Shown here: positions 38,801-46,800 of the stretch, piece after piece
How the letters are laid out: each line of letters starts with the position of its first letter
Numbering within the stretch: position 1 is the first letter of the stretch
NCBI RefSeq assembly: GCF_900105045.1
Contig: NZ_LT629739.1
Coordinates: 744,001 to 808,000 of the forward strand
Length of the DNA: 64,000 nt
Direction of reading: 5' to 3'
From: Brevibacterium picturae
Lineage (GTDB): Bacteria; Actinomycetota; Actinomycetes; Actinomycetales; Brevibacteriaceae
Notes under the pieces: model-generated
The model's database searches: none
What the model saw: only the letters and a program-made list of their open reading frames with translations
What the model was told of the DNA's origin: nothing
Made by a program: the position numbers and the translations under genes

Positions 38801-39669
38801 GTGTTGGCGTCGGATTCCTTCATGATCGATACCGACAGAGAGGGCTGTCCGTTGGTGCGCGAGATCGATTCGACTTCTTCGTTCGCGATCGTCACGTCGG
38901 CGACGTCGGAGACTGTGATCGGGCCGTCCTGGCCGCTGATGACCAGGTCCTTGATGGCATCGACGGAGCGGATGCGGGTGCCGACCTCGACCGGTGCCGT
39001 TCCGTCATCGGACTTCAGCTCGCCCGCCGAGGTGGGGATTCCGTTGGCTTGGAGGATCCCGGCAATCTCGTCGAGGTTCGCTCCCTCGTCCTCGAGGTCG
39101 TCACGGCGGATGGTGACCTCGACCTGTTTGGTCTTCGCTCCGGCGATCATGACCTGGGAGACGCCGTCGATCTTCTTCAGCTCGGGTTCGGCGATGTCGT
39201 TGAGGTTGGCGGCGAGCTTGTCCTCGTCCGCGTCCGAGGTCACCGACAGCGCGAGAACGGGGATGTCATCGGTTCCGGCCGTCATCACATTGGGCTCGAC
39301 CCCGTCCGGCAGAGAGGCTTGGACCTGCGAGACCGCACGCTGAAGCGCCTTGACGACATCGTCGGAGTCCTCACCGTATTCGGTGCTCACGGTGATCGAG
39401 GAGCTACCCGCCGAGGAGGTCGAGGTCATGTCCTCAACTTCCGGAACGGCTGTCAGTGCACCCTCGAGGGGGTCGGTGACTTCCTGTTCGACGGCCTCCG
39501 GTGTCGCTCCTTGGTATGATGCGGTGATCGTGGCCTGCGGGTTCTCGAGAGACGGGAACAGTTCTTGTTTGAGAGCTCCGGCTCCGATGATGCCGAAGAT
39601 GATTGCGACGACGGAGATGAGCGCAATGAGTGCGCGGTTCTTCAGGCTCAGACGGGTCAGAAAACTCAC
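35860..39669 (-). CDS. RND-family efflux transporter (AcrB/HAE1-like)
   Basis: GTG 39669 (VSFLTRLSLKNRALIALI) is the likely start because close relatives begin this way; an ATG nine codons upstream is possible. At about 1,269 residues it is longer than AcrB. It has 12 transmembrane helices in two halves, two large periplasm-type loops (QELFPSLENPQATITASYQGATPEAVEQEV), and a proton-relay Asp pair in GRVVDDSIVVIEAI. Extra length comes from a cytoplasmic insert in mid-chain (Lys/Arg-rich, then Gly/Ala) and a Gly/Ala/Pro-rich stretch in the second loop. No membrane-fusion partner is adjacent. Confidence 0.9.
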   Translation of the reverse strand: MSFLTRLSLKNRALIALISVVAIIFGIIGAGALKQELFPSLENPQATITASYQGATPEAVEQEVTDPLEGALTAVPEVEDMTSTSSAGSSSITVSTEYGEDSDDVVKALQRAVSQVQASLPDGVEPNVMTAGTDDIPVLALSVTSDADEDKLAANLNDIAEPELKKIDGVSQVMIAGAKTKQVEVTIRRDDLEDEGANLDEIAGILQANGIPTSAGELKSDDGTAPVEVGTRIRSVDAIKDLVISGQDGPITVSDVADVTIANEEVESISRTNGQPSLSVSIMKESDANTVDVSDAVAEKLPELEQSMGENTEFVSAFDQAPFIEQSIHDLLVEGGLGLFFAVLVILVFLLSVRATIITAISIPLSLLIALVGLWVGGETLNMLTLGALTISVGRVVDDSIVVIEAIRRRHAAGGDKFANILAAVSEVSGAITASTLTTVAVFLPLAFVSGQAGEMFRPFALTATIALLSSLFVALTIVPVLAYWFLRQREATVKLSRAEKKEIRRNRKGMLSEWRSEHKAAKKASKKQNILTVGRHDGTAATTTAPAGAAGPGGAGSGAAGTAASGDTMTAATTSARSGYGATEEEAGEVDELAGMHSPVTRLQKTYMPVISFSTKHPVAMILVAILLLAGTGAMIPQLKTELFGDTGQDSLQISQTFAPGTDLDEASKQAEPVEEVLQDNSDIESYQLSIGGNTFGFTNDSSLTGTYTVSSKSGVSAQSISSQLQKDLDDLEDVGQVEVQSQSSMPGAQTIDVTLSASDPTELNDATETVTDKLEGVSGTQSVTSDLEAVQPVIEVKVDHEKAAEENLTEATIGQYVQRAMHGQNIGEVVIDDVSHSVLLFDRNADTVEELRELKIPGKPEETTPAGGAAGAAGGAGAAGGGAGAGAAGGGDSGGGGAGGGGAGGDAGAAGDPGAMAGAPAPTSEPRFISLDDVAEVTEVKTAPTIRHTDSQRSTTVSVTPAGDDLGAVSADVQSALDEVDIPDSVSVDTGGATQEQNEAFSQLGLAMLAAILIVFVIMVATFKSLLQPMILLVSIPFAATGSIALSLLTDTPLGLTSMIGLLMLIGIVVTNAIVLIDLINHFRARGVELRAAIVHGARLRYRPILMTAAATIFALIPMALGLTGGGVFISKPLAIVVIGGLVSSTLLTLILVPVLYLLLEGAKERRGEKKYVKNMARGQVLDVAEARAAEGSDARDRARSGTQKNTTAEVGSVATAERADSTPSDAPVSDASASDSSAPDSATERRDDLGDRDTDGRTDTGEEPKH
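36951..36986. repeat. 15-base tandem repeat in RND Gly/Ala linker
   Basis: Two exact copies of CACCGGCACCGCCAC (36951-36965, 36966-36980) plus a partial third encode part of a GGGGAGGG-type stretch on the minus strand. The surrounding 36900-37075 is low-complexity Gly/Ala/Pro coding sequence. Confidence 0.8.
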
Positions 39670-39792
39670 GTGGTGACTTTCATTTCGGTTGTGCATCCGC
39701 AGGGATCGTCTGCAGGAGAGGGTGCTTCGGTGATCAATACTAGTGATTCACCGAGTCCGAATCACATGAGCAGGCTCTGAGCGCGGACAGGT

Positions 39793-41121
39793 TCAGCCGA
39801 GGTCGTCCTCGATCCGATCATTCTGCTTCGCTGTGCGCACTGCGCGGGGTCTGGTCTCTCGGCCGGTGAACCAGTAAGCGGCGGCCAGAACGCCGAGGAT
39901 TCCGGTGAGCATGAAGGCCCAGGAATAGTCGAAGTGGTCGACGACGATCCCGGCGATGACGGGGCCGAGGATCGCTCCGGCATCGAGTGCCATCTGGTAT
40001 CTGGCGAGGACGCGACCGCCCTTGCGTTCGCGCCCGATGACATCGGCCACCGTGGCCTGCTGGGCGGGGTTGGCCAGCCCTGAGCCGACACCGGCGATGA
40101 CGGAGAGGACGAAGAACAGCCAGATCGAGTCGGTGAATGCCAGTGCCGAGGTCGTCACGCCGAGGACGAACAGACCCCATTGGATGAAGGGCTTGCGGCC
40201 GTAGGTATCGGCGTAGCGGCCGACGACTGTGACCGCAGAGGCATTGCCGATCGCGAACATCGTCAGCGCCAGTCCGGCGACCGCGGTATCGGCTCGAAGC
40301 GCTTGGATGGCGAAGAGCGGGTAGATGGCCACGCGGATGCCCATGGCCGACCAGCCTTGGACGAACGCGGAGATCAGGGCGGCGCGGTAGGCGGAGTCGG
40401 CCCACGCCTGCTTGAACGTCATCACCGGCATCTGCGTTTCGTCCTTCGTCGCTTCCAGGCGAGCCCGGCCGAGTTTGGTCGAGGACCCCTCTGAAGCGGT
40501 GGAGGCGAGGAAGATACGCACGACGATGGCGGCGATGAGGAGGCCGACGGCGTAGATGATGAACGGGATGCGCATACCCCATCCGGCCATCGCTCCGCCC
40601 AGGACGGGGCCGGCGATGTTGCCGACGAGGAAGGCCGTGGCATAGGTGCTCGAGGCCTTGGCTCGGGCATCGATCGGAGCCAGTCGGATGATCAGTGCCA
40701 TCGCGGAGACGGTGAACATCGTGGAGCCGATTCCGCCCAGACCGCGGAAGATCAGCAGCTGCCAGTAGCTCTGCGCGAAGGCGACGGCCGCCGTGGACGA
40801 GGCGACGATGAGGAGGCCGGAGATGTAGATGCGGCGTTCGCCGAAGGCATCGACGAGGCGTCCCGAGCTCGGCGAGAACACGAATCGGAAGAAGGCGAAG
40901 GAGGAGACGACGATCGTGGCGGCGGTGACTCCGAAGTTGAAGCTCGCGGCGAACTGCGGAAGCACCGGGGCGATGATGCCGTACCCCAGGGCGACGATGA
41001 AGGCCGCCGCGACGAGGACGTAGATCTCCTTCGGCAGTCTGCGTGAGGCAGCTTTCGACTCGGTCTGACCCGCCTCGTTGTTCGTCACGTCGTCTTTGCT
41101 CACATCGTCGTTGTCGTTCAC
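39793..41121 (-). CDS. MFS drug-type transporter
   Basis: Start GTG 41121 overlaps the nitroreductase stop by four bases (GTGA). The 442-residue protein has a hydrophilic N-terminus and 12 transmembrane helices, with the MFS signature loop 2-3 (FSPSSGRLVDAFGERRIYISGL) and its counterpart between helices 8 and 9 (GRYADTYGRKPFIQWGL). The pattern suits the DHA1 drug-exporter group; the substrate is not predictable. It is the last gene of a run starting with msrA. Confidence 0.85.
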   Translation of the reverse strand: MNDNDDVSKDDVTNNEAGQTESKAASRRLPKEIYVLVAAAFIVALGYGIIAPVLPQFAASFNFGVTAATIVVSSFAFFRFVFSPSSGRLVDAFGERRIYISGLLIVASSTAAVAFAQSYWQLLIFRGLGGIGSTMFTVSAMALIIRLAPIDARAKASSTYATAFLVGNIAGPVLGGAMAGWGMRIPFIIYAVGLLIAAIVVRIFLASTASEGSSTKLGRARLEATKDETQMPVMTFKQAWADSAYRAALISAFVQGWSAMGIRVAIYPLFAIQALRADTAVAGLALTMFAIGNASAVTVVGRYADTYGRKPFIQWGLFVLGVTTSALAFTDSIWLFFVLSVIAGVGSGLANPAQQATVADVIGRERKGGRVLARYQMALDAGAILGPVIAGIVVDHFDYSWAFMLTGILGVLAAAYWFTGRETRPRAVRTAKQNDRIEDDLG

Positions 41122-42026
41122 AGGGTATCGAGGAACTGGTCGGGGTCCGGCAGCGGTCTGGTGCTGCCGGCAAGCCGCTGTCGATAGCGTTCGGGGACAG
41201 CGCCGATGTAGAGCCAGCCCATGAGCAGCTCGTCGTCCTTCAGTCGGTGGAGCCTGCGCACAGCCGGTGCATTGGCCAGGTTTCCGCTGCGCCACATGAC
41301 CCCCCAGCCTGCTTGCCACAGTGCGAGTTCGAGCAGGTGGCCCGCTCCGGCCGCGGTGGCGTGCTGCTCCCATGCGGGAACCTTGGGGTTGTTCTGCGGG
41401 GAGGCGACGAGTGCCAGGAGGAGCTCTGCACGCAGCGGCTTCTCGTTGATCTCGCCGGGCTTCCGGTGCACATCATCGGCTTCATCGAGGGCTTCGCCGA
41501 GGCGGTTCCGGTCGTCACCACGGATGATGACGAACCGCCAGGGCTTGAGCCCCTTATGATCGGCCACAGAGGAAACGGTGCGGATGAGTTCGCGCAGATC
41601 GGAGTCGCTCGGCGTCTCCGGATCGAGCTTGGAGATCGACCGGCGGGTGGAGATCGCGTGCAGGACGGGATCGGCCACGGTGTCGATGGAACTCGGCACC
41701 GAGTAGTCCGGGCCCCGACGGTTCGCGGGACGCGCCGTACTCGACTGCGCGCCGCCTTCGCCCGATTCCGCTTCACTGGCAGCTGCTTCGCTCGTCGACG
41801 CAGTCTGTTCGCCGGAATCCGGTGATTGTCCGGCGAGAGTCCTCGCCCAGGGCCCGGTCTCGCCGTCGAGGAAGTGGGCGCGCACTCGACTCCTCGTCAC
41901 TTCACAGGCACCGTCGTCCTTCCGATGCTTCTTCTTGTCCGACTTCTTCGACGAACGATCGGACTTCTTCGAGCCGCCGACCTTCTTCGAGCCGCGATTC
42001 TCAGACGAGTCCTTGTGCTTCGACAT
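41118..42026 (-). CDS. Nitroreductase-family flavoprotein with Lys/Ser-rich N-terminal extension
   Basis: The 302-residue product has an FMN-binding nitroreductase core from about residue 118 (LHAISTRRSISKLDPETPSDSDLRELIRTV, LKPWRFVIIRG, ATAAGAGHLLELALWQAGWGVMWRSG). The first 117 residues are unusual: a Lys/Ser/Asp/Arg-rich segment of about 40 residues, then an Ala/Ser/Glu-rich linker. Family members reduce nitro compounds or quinones using NAD(P)H. The ATG directly follows the msrA stop (TGAATG), with GGGTGAG upstream. The extension may be real or an artefact of a later true start. Confidence 0.8.
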   Translation of the reverse strand: MSKHKDSSENRGSKKVGGSKKSDRSSKKSDKKKHRKDDGACEVTRSRVRAHFLDGETGPWARTLAGQSPDSGEQTASTSEAAASEAESGEGGAQSSTARPANRRGPDYSVPSSIDTVADPVLHAISTRRSISKLDPETPSDSDLRELIRTVSSVADHKGLKPWRFVIIRGDDRNRLGEALDEADDVHRKPGEINEKPLRAELLLALVASPQNNPKVPAWEQHATAAGAGHLLELALWQAGWGVMWRSGNLANAPAVRRLHRLKDDELLMGWLYIGAVPERYRQRLAGSTRPLPDPDQFLDTL

Positions 42027-42557
42027 TCAACTCACCCAATCCGCAAACGCCTCCCGTGCCTGGGACAGCTTCGGATCAATAATGACACGGCAGTACCCGT
42101 TGTTGCGGTTCTCGGTGTAGAAGTCCTGGTGAACGGACTCGGCGGTGTGGAAGACGCCCAGAGGCTCGAGCGTAGTGACGATCGGGGCCTCGAAGATCTC
42201 CTGAGCCTCGGCGATGGCGGCTTCGAAGCGTGCCTTCTCATCGTCGTCGGCGTAGAACATTGCGGACCGGTACTGGGTGCCCACGTCGTAGCCCTGGGCA
42301 TTGAGGCTCGTGGGGTCGTGTCCGGTGAAGAAGAGCCCCAGGATGACGCTTTCAGGCACGATCTCCGGATCGAAGGTGACCTGCAGTGCCTCGGCGTGGC
42401 CGGAGGCACCGGAACAGACTTCGCGGTAGTGCGGGTGCGGGGTGTGGCCCCCGGTGTACCCGGAGATCACTGAGGTGACTCCCGTGGTCCGCTGGTAGAC
42501 GGCATCGAGGCACCAGAAGCAGCCAGCGCCCAGGGTCAGGGTACGAAGTTCACTCAT
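42027..42557 (-). CDS. msrA: Peptide methionine sulfoxide reductase MsrA
   Basis: Start ATG 42557 (MSELRTLTLGAGCFWCLDAVY) gives 176 residues; an upstream ATG at 42575 is also in frame. The catalytic motif GCFWC is at residues 12-16 with the nucleophilic Cys13. The YRSAMFY and GYCRVIIDPKL blocks are typical. It reduces methionine-S-sulfoxide in damaged proteins using thioredoxin. No MsrB is adjacent. The nitroreductase starts immediately after its stop, and the two probably share a redox-stress transcript. Confidence 0.94.
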   Translation of the reverse strand: MSELRTLTLGAGCFWCLDAVYQRTTGVTSVISGYTGGHTPHPHYREVCSGASGHAEALQVTFDPEIVPESVILGLFFTGHDPTSLNAQGYDVGTQYRSAMFYADDDEKARFEAAIAEAQEIFEAPIVTTLEPLGVFHTAESVHQDFYTENRNNGYCRVIIDPKLSQAREAFADWVS

Positions 42558-42627
42558 ATTCCGTACAACCATCATGAGTGCGAGTTATTCCCGAGGCCAC
42601 TCACTGAAATCCGCTGGCCGACTGTGA

Positions 42628-43293
42628 TCACATCAGCATGCCGCTGGGCAGCGTGAACCCGAGTTCCGCGGCGGCCTTCTGCGTTGAGGGCTGGTTCCAG
42701 AATGTCGCGACCGAGGTGTTGGTCGACAGTGAGCGCATCTCGGCCTTGTCCAGGAACATGATTCCTTCGAGGTGATCGGTCTCGTGCGCGACGATGCGGG
42801 CCGACCACCCGGAGACCACCTCGGCGATGGACGTGCCGTCGAGATTCTGACCTTTCAGTTCGATCTCGCGGGGGCGGGCCACGACGGCCTGGTAGCCGGG
42901 GATCGACAGGCAGCCTTCGAAGAACGCGACATCGTCGGAGGCGGCAGGGGTGTATTGCGCGTTGAGGACGACTCGCAGCGGCATCGGGGCTCGTTGCCGC
43001 ACCTCGGCGGTCTCGGGGTCGTGGCTTCCGGGGTCTTCGGCGACGAACATCGACAGGCCGACGCCCACCTGCGGTCCGGCCAGCCCCACCCCGGGGGCGG
43101 CGAGCATGGTCGCTCGCATCACCTCGGCGAGTTGGGCCAGCTCGGCATCGTCGACCTGGCCGCCGAAGGGGCGTGTGACTTGCCGCAGAACCGGGTCACC
43201 GGCCTCGACGATCGGGGCCACTCCCCCGTTGTCGGCCGCGACAGCGAGGACGGAGCGGATCTGGGCGGCGATGAGTTCGTCGGCGTCGTTCAT
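42628..43293 (-). CDS. def: Peptide deformylase
   Basis: GAGGGAATC precedes ATG 43293 (MNDADELIAAQIRSVL). The 221-residue enzyme removes the formyl group from nascent proteins. All three motifs are present: GVGLAGPQ, EGCLS and the metal-binding HETDH (HExxH). An N-terminal helical extension is typical of actinobacterial type I/III forms. It is 13 bases downstream of a citE-like gene. Whether this or a second deformylase is the main one cannot be told. Confidence 0.93.
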   Translation of the reverse strand: MNDADELIAAQIRSVLAVAADNGGVAPIVEAGDPVLRQVTRPFGGQVDDAELAQLAEVMRATMLAAPGVGLAGPQVGVGLSMFVAEDPGSHDPETAEVRQRAPMPLRVVLNAQYTPAASDDVAFFEGCLSIPGYQAVVARPREIELKGQNLDGTSIAEVVSGWSARIVAHETDHLEGIMFLDKAEMRSLSTNTSVATFWNQPSTQKAAAELGFTLPSGMLM

Positions 43294-43306
43294 GATTTCG
43301 ATTCCC

Positions 43307-44122
43307 TCAGACGTCCCGGGCGACGATGAGTTCGGCATGTTTGAGCAGGGGTGCGTCGATCATCTTGCCCTCGTAGGCGAAGGCGCCCTTCTCGGTCTGT
43401 GCGAGGTCGAGCACGGCTTTCGCCCAGGTCAGCTGCTCCTCGCTGGGGCGGAAGGCATCGCGGACGACGGGGACGTGATTGGGGTGAATGGAGACCTTTC
43501 CGCTGAAGCCGGACTGGACGGCGTCCTCGGCTTCCTCTGCCAGGCCGTCGAGGTCGGGGATGTTCGCCCAGATCGAGTCGAGGGCGAACTTTCCGTGTGC
43601 CCGTGCGGCCAGCAGGGTCGAGTTGCGCACATGTTTGGCCACGTCGCGGTACCCGCCGTCGGCGGTGCGGGACGATCCTCCGCCGAGGTCGGCGATGAGA
43701 TCCTCGGATCCCCACATGAGGGCGTAGGCGTTGGGGGCGGCGGCGATCTCGGCGACGTTGACGGCTCCCAGGGCCGTCTCGATCAGTGCGATGACCTGGT
43801 AGTCGCCGAAGACCGTGAGGTCGGAGGCGTGCTCTGATTTGGGCAGCATGACGGCCGTGTACTCGGTCTTGGCGAGCATCTTCAGGTCCTCGCCGAGGTG
43901 CTCCGAATCCCGGGCGTTGATGCGGACCACCGTGCGGCTCGGGTCGAGCGGGAAGTCGATGATCGCTTCGCGGGCGGTGTCCTTGTCGGCGTCGTTGACC
44001 GCGTCCTCGAGGTCGAGGATGACGATGTCGGAGCGTTCGGCGGCCTTCGTGTAGCGGTCGGGGCGGTCGCCGGGGACGAAGAGCCAGGCGGGTTTGAAGT
44101 CCAATGCCATGGTGGTGCTCAC
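43307..44122 (-). CDS. HpcH/HpaI aldolase, CitE-like CoA-ester lyase
   Basis: The 271-residue TIM-barrel protein has the CitE core: WLFVPGDRPDRYTKAAERSDIVILDLEDAV at the N-terminus, IALIETALGAVNVAEIAAAPN with the metal-binding Glu, and SGKVSIHPNHVPVV. Stand-alone actinobacterial CitE homologues act on citramalyl- or malyl-type CoA esters rather than in citrate lyase. In mycobacteria citE sits beside a MaoC gene and leucine/branched-chain genes (Rv2498c-Rv2502c). Here it overlaps the MaoC gene by four bases (GTGA), but the carboxylase genes are 4 kb away. Confidence 0.88.
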   Translation of the reverse strand: MSTTMALDFKPAWLFVPGDRPDRYTKAAERSDIVILDLEDAVNDADKDTAREAIIDFPLDPSRTVVRINARDSEHLGEDLKMLAKTEYTAVMLPKSEHASDLTVFGDYQVIALIETALGAVNVAEIAAAPNAYALMWGSEDLIADLGGGSSRTADGGYRDVAKHVRNSTLLAARAHGKFALDSIWANIPDLDGLAEEAEDAVQSGFSGKVSIHPNHVPVVRDAFRPSEEQLTWAKAVLDLAQTEKGAFAYEGKMIDAPLLKHAELIVARDV

Positions 44123-44622
44123 TTTCCTGTCTCGTTCGCTGTGTCTGCGTGGCTGGAGTCGAACATCATGGTCTGACGCACGGCCTTGGCCACGAGTGTT
44201 CCGTCCTGGTTGTAGCCGCGGTGCTCGAGGGTCACGATGCCCTGACCGGGGCGGGACTTCGAGTTGCGCTTGTCCAGGATCGTCGTCTCGGCGTACAGGG
44301 TGTCGCCGTGGAAGACCGGGGCGGGGAACGCAACCTCGGAGAAGCCGAGGTTGCCGACGATCGTGCCCTGAGTCAGCTGTGTCACGGAGAGCCCGATGAG
44401 GGTGGAGAGAGTGAACATCGAGTTGACGAGGCGCTGTCCGAAGGGCTCGGTCGCTGCGAAGGCTGCGTCAAGATGCAGGGCCTGCGTGTTCATGGTCACG
44501 GCGGTGAACCAGGTGTTGTCCGCCTCGGTGATGGTCCGGCCGGGCGCGTGCTTGTAAATCGCACCGACTTCCATCTCGTCCAGCCACAGACCTCGTTGTT
44601 CGATGACCTTCTGCTCACTCAT
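44119..44622 (-). CDS. MaoC-like hot-dog dehydratase
   Basis: The 167-residue single hot-dog domain has the MaoC/R-hydratase pattern: APGRTITEADNTWFTAVTMNTQALHLDAAFA carries the catalytic Asp and downstream His, and VFHGDTLYAET the central helix-strand turn. It should hydrate or dehydrate a CoA ester. It is translationally coupled to the citE-like gene. The pair matches Rv2499c-Rv2498c, so a step in leucine or methyl-branched acyl-CoA turnover is likely but unproven. Confidence 0.88.
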   Translation of the reverse strand: MSEQKVIEQRGLWLDEMEVGAIYKHAPGRTITEADNTWFTAVTMNTQALHLDAAFAATEPFGQRLVNSMFTLSTLIGLSVTQLTQGTIVGNLGFSEVAFPAPVFHGDTLYAETTILDKRNSKSRPGQGIVTLEHRGYNQDGTLVAKAVRQTMMFDSSHADTANETGK

Positions 44623-44694
44623 GCGTCACTCCTGACGTGTCATTGACCACTTGTTGTGATGTGAGCTTATCGTTTCGGCTCGAACGGCAGGCAC

Positions 44695-44719
44695 CCCGGG
44701 TCCCAACTCGGGACCCGGG
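44695..44719. terminator. Hairpin after AHSA1 gene
   Basis: CCCGGGTCCC (44695-44704) and GGGACCCGGG (44710-44719) form a perfect 10-base stem with a 5-base loop and TTT on the plus side. It lies 17 bases past the AHSA1 stop, in the gap before maoC. Confidence 0.75.
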
Positions 44720-44736
44720 TTTCTGCGTCGGTGAGC

Positions 44737-45240
44737 TCAACCTGCGATCTCGGCCTCGAAGACGTTGAAGGCGGAGGTCCAACCGTCGAAGACGCTGTCG
44801 ACGGCACCCGAATCGCTCGGGAGCCCGGTGAGCGTGAACGTCATCCGCGTCGTGCTCGCATCGAGTTCTTCGAGTTCGAGGCTCACGAGGGGTGATGAGT
44901 CCTCGTCTCCCTGATTTCCCCAGGTGAAGTCGAGCCGCCGAGGTGACTCGACGTGCCGATATCGCCCACCGGTGGCGAACTCCTCGCCGGTGTCGTCGAC
45001 GATCATCGTGTAGGCGTAGATACCGCCTTCTCGCAGGTCGACGCGCACTGAATCACGTGGGGTGTGCAGTCCTTCCGGGTGGTACCAGCGGGCCAGGACG
45101 TCGGGGTTGGTCCAGGCGTCCCACACGCGTTCGCGTGATGCGGGGAAGTCACGGACGATGGTGAATCCGGGCTCGTCGGTCGACGGTGTCGCATCCGTCG
45201 TCGATGGTGTGCTGTTCGCGGACATAGTGTTCGGGTTCAT
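44737..45240 (-). CDS. AHSA1/SRPBCC domain protein
   Basis: AGGAG eight bases before ATG 45240 sets the start (MNPNTMSANST). The 167-residue product has a polar N-terminus and an Aha1/START-like fold (FTIVRDFPASRERVWDAWTNPDVLARWYHPEG, closing with FDGWTSAFNVFEAEIAG). These proteins bind small hydrophobic ligands in a closed cavity. Pairing with an ArsR regulator (31 bases upstream, same direction) is a widespread arrangement; the ligand is unknown and nothing indicates arsenic resistance. Confidence 0.85.
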   Translation of the reverse strand: MNPNTMSANSTPSTTDATPSTDEPGFTIVRDFPASRERVWDAWTNPDVLARWYHPEGLHTPRDSVRVDLREGGIYAYTMIVDDTGEEFATGGRYRHVESPRRLDFTWGNQGDEDSSPLVSLELEELDASTTRMTFTLTGLPSDSGAVDSVFDGWTSAFNVFEAEIAG

Positions 45241-45271
45241 GATGGTTCTCCTGCTTGAGCGGTTCATTCCC

Positions 45272-45607
45272 TCAGGGCTCGGTGGGCCCCTCCACCGGCC
45301 GTGTCTCGGCCAATACTTGGTCGAGGCTGTCGAAGCGCTGCTGCCATTCCTCGTGTGCTGCCATCAGCCATTCGTTCGCGGCGGTCAGCTGCTCTGTGTT
45401 GAGATGCACGATTCGCCTCTGCGCACTCTTGGCTCTGGTGATCAATCCAGCGTCTTCGAGCACCTTGAGATGCTGCGAGACGGCCGATCTGCTGATGGTC
45501 AGCGGTTCGGCCAGCGCGCCGGCGCTGAGGTCACCTTCCCGCAGGCGATCGATCATCGCCCGCCGAGTCGGATCGGCCAGAGCGCCGAACAGCGAATCCA
45601 GATTCAT
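45272..45607 (-). CDS. ArsR-family transcriptional regulator
   Basis: The 111-residue winged-helix protein has the ArsR recognition region (LADPTRRAMIDRLREGDLSAGALAEPLTISRSAVSQHLKVLEDAGLITRAKSAQRR). It lacks the paired-Cys metal sites of classical ArsR/SmtB sensors, so it probably senses a non-metal cue. It heads a two-gene operon with the AHSA1 gene, and an AT-rich palindromic island just upstream is its likely operator. Confidence 0.9.
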   Translation of the reverse strand: MNLDSLFGALADPTRRAMIDRLREGDLSAGALAEPLTISRSAVSQHLKVLEDAGLITRAKSAQRRIVHLNTEQLTAANEWLMAAHEEWQQRFDSLDQVLAETRPVEGPTEP

Positions 45608-45618
45608 TTCAGCAAGTC

Positions 45619-45635
45619 CTTAATTAAGTAATTAC
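45619..45635. promoter_or_regulatory. AT-rich overlapping palindromes upstream of arsR gene
   Basis: CTTAATTAAG (45619-45628) and GTAATTAC (45628-45635) are two palindromes sharing one base, in a very AT-rich island in otherwise GC-rich DNA, 12 bases before the ArsR start. Such dyads are typical ArsR-family operators overlapping the promoter. The assignment is inferred from position. Confidence 0.5.
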
Positions 45636-45744
45636 TACAATACTGCGTGAGGCGCAGGTGTCAAGGGTCTTCTGCGAAACCGGATCGGACGCGTCGACCC
45701 GTTAGGCTGGGGGCATCGGTGCAACGACTATCTTCAGGAGAGAC

Positions 45745-46566
45745 ATGGATCGCGATTCGATCGAATGCTGGTTGACCGACATGGACGGCGTCCTGGTCAA
45801 GGAGAACAATCCCCTGCCGGGCGCGGCCGAGCTCCTCGCGCAGTGGCGCCAAGCAGACATCCCGTTCCTCGTCCTGACGAACAACTCCATCTACACGGCT
45901 CGTGACCTCTCGGCTCGACTCCGGTCGAACGGCCTCGAGGTCCCCGAGACCCACATCTGGACGTCTGCCATGGCCACCGCCGATTTCCTGTCCAATCAGG
46001 TTGACCACGGCACCGCCTATGTCGTCGGCGAGGCGGGGCTGACCACGGCCATCCACGAGGCCGGATTCGTCATGACTGAGACCGACCCGGACTTCGTCGT
46101 GGTCGGGGAGACCCATTCCTACTCCTTCGAAGCCATCACGAAGGCGATCCGCCTCATCCAGGGCGGTTCCCGCTTCATCGTCACCAATCCCGATGCCACC
46201 GGCCCCAGCCCCGAGGGCATCCTGCCGGCGACCGGCGCCATCGCTGCGCTGATCACCAAGGCCACGAACCGTGAACCCTATGTGGTGGGCAAGCCGAATC
46301 CGATGATGTTCCGATCGGCGCTGAACAGGATCGGCGCTCACTCGATGAGCACCGCGATGATCGGCGACCGCATGGACACCGACATCATCGCGGGGATGGA
46401 AGCGGGCATGCACACAGTGCTCGTCCTCTCGGGGATCTCTTCCGCCGAGGATGTGCGCCGTTTCCCCTTCCGCCCCAACGAGATCGTCAACGGCGTGCAC
46501 GACCTCCTCGAGGTCTCTCTCGATCAGCGAGAGACGCTGGGTCCGGACGTCACCGGCTCCGCCTGA
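45745..46566 (+). CDS. HAD-family phosphatase, NagD/UmpH-like
   Basis: CAGGAGAGAC precedes the ATG. The 273-residue HAD-IIA enzyme has motif I WLTDMDGVL (nucleophile Asp and general acid Asp), motif II LVLTNNS, motif III with VVGKPNPMMF and motif IV MIGDRMDTDIIAGMEAGM. The C2 cap places it with NagD/UmpH, which dephosphorylate nucleotides and sugar phosphates. It is divergent from the ArsR-AHSA1 pair and followed by a gene-free stretch with a heptamer repeat. Confidence 0.9.
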   Translation: MDRDSIECWLTDMDGVLVKENNPLPGAAELLAQWRQADIPFLVLTNNSIYTARDLSARLRSNGLEVPETHIWTSAMATADFLSNQVDHGTAYVVGEAGLTTAIHEAGFVMTETDPDFVVVGETHSYSFEAITKAIRLIQGGSRFIVTNPDATGPSPEGILPATGAIAALITKATNREPYVVGKPNPMMFRSALNRIGAHSMSTAMIGDRMDTDIIAGMEAGMHTVLVLSGISSAEDVRRFPFRPNEIVNGVHDLLEVSLDQRETLGPDVTGSA

Positions 46567-46800
46567 AGCGTCCTGCCGCGGGAGACACACCCCATAGGAC
46601 ACCACCTCAGCACACACTCGCTGCATCCCTACACCCTCCGCCACGACTGACCGCCCACCAGCCACCCGCCGAACGAGAAACGGCCCCAGCGTCGAAACAC
46701 AGGCTCGTGACATGAGGCCTCCGGCGAGTAACTGGCTGAGTGTCGAATAACTTATGTGCACATATGGTTTTCGACGCGTAGCGCGCGTATCGCCGGGCGG

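Noticed and set aside
44737-45607. Arsenic resistance operon
   Set aside because: The ArsR-family protein lacks metal-binding cysteines and its partner is an AHSA1 protein; no arsB, arsC or acr3 is present.
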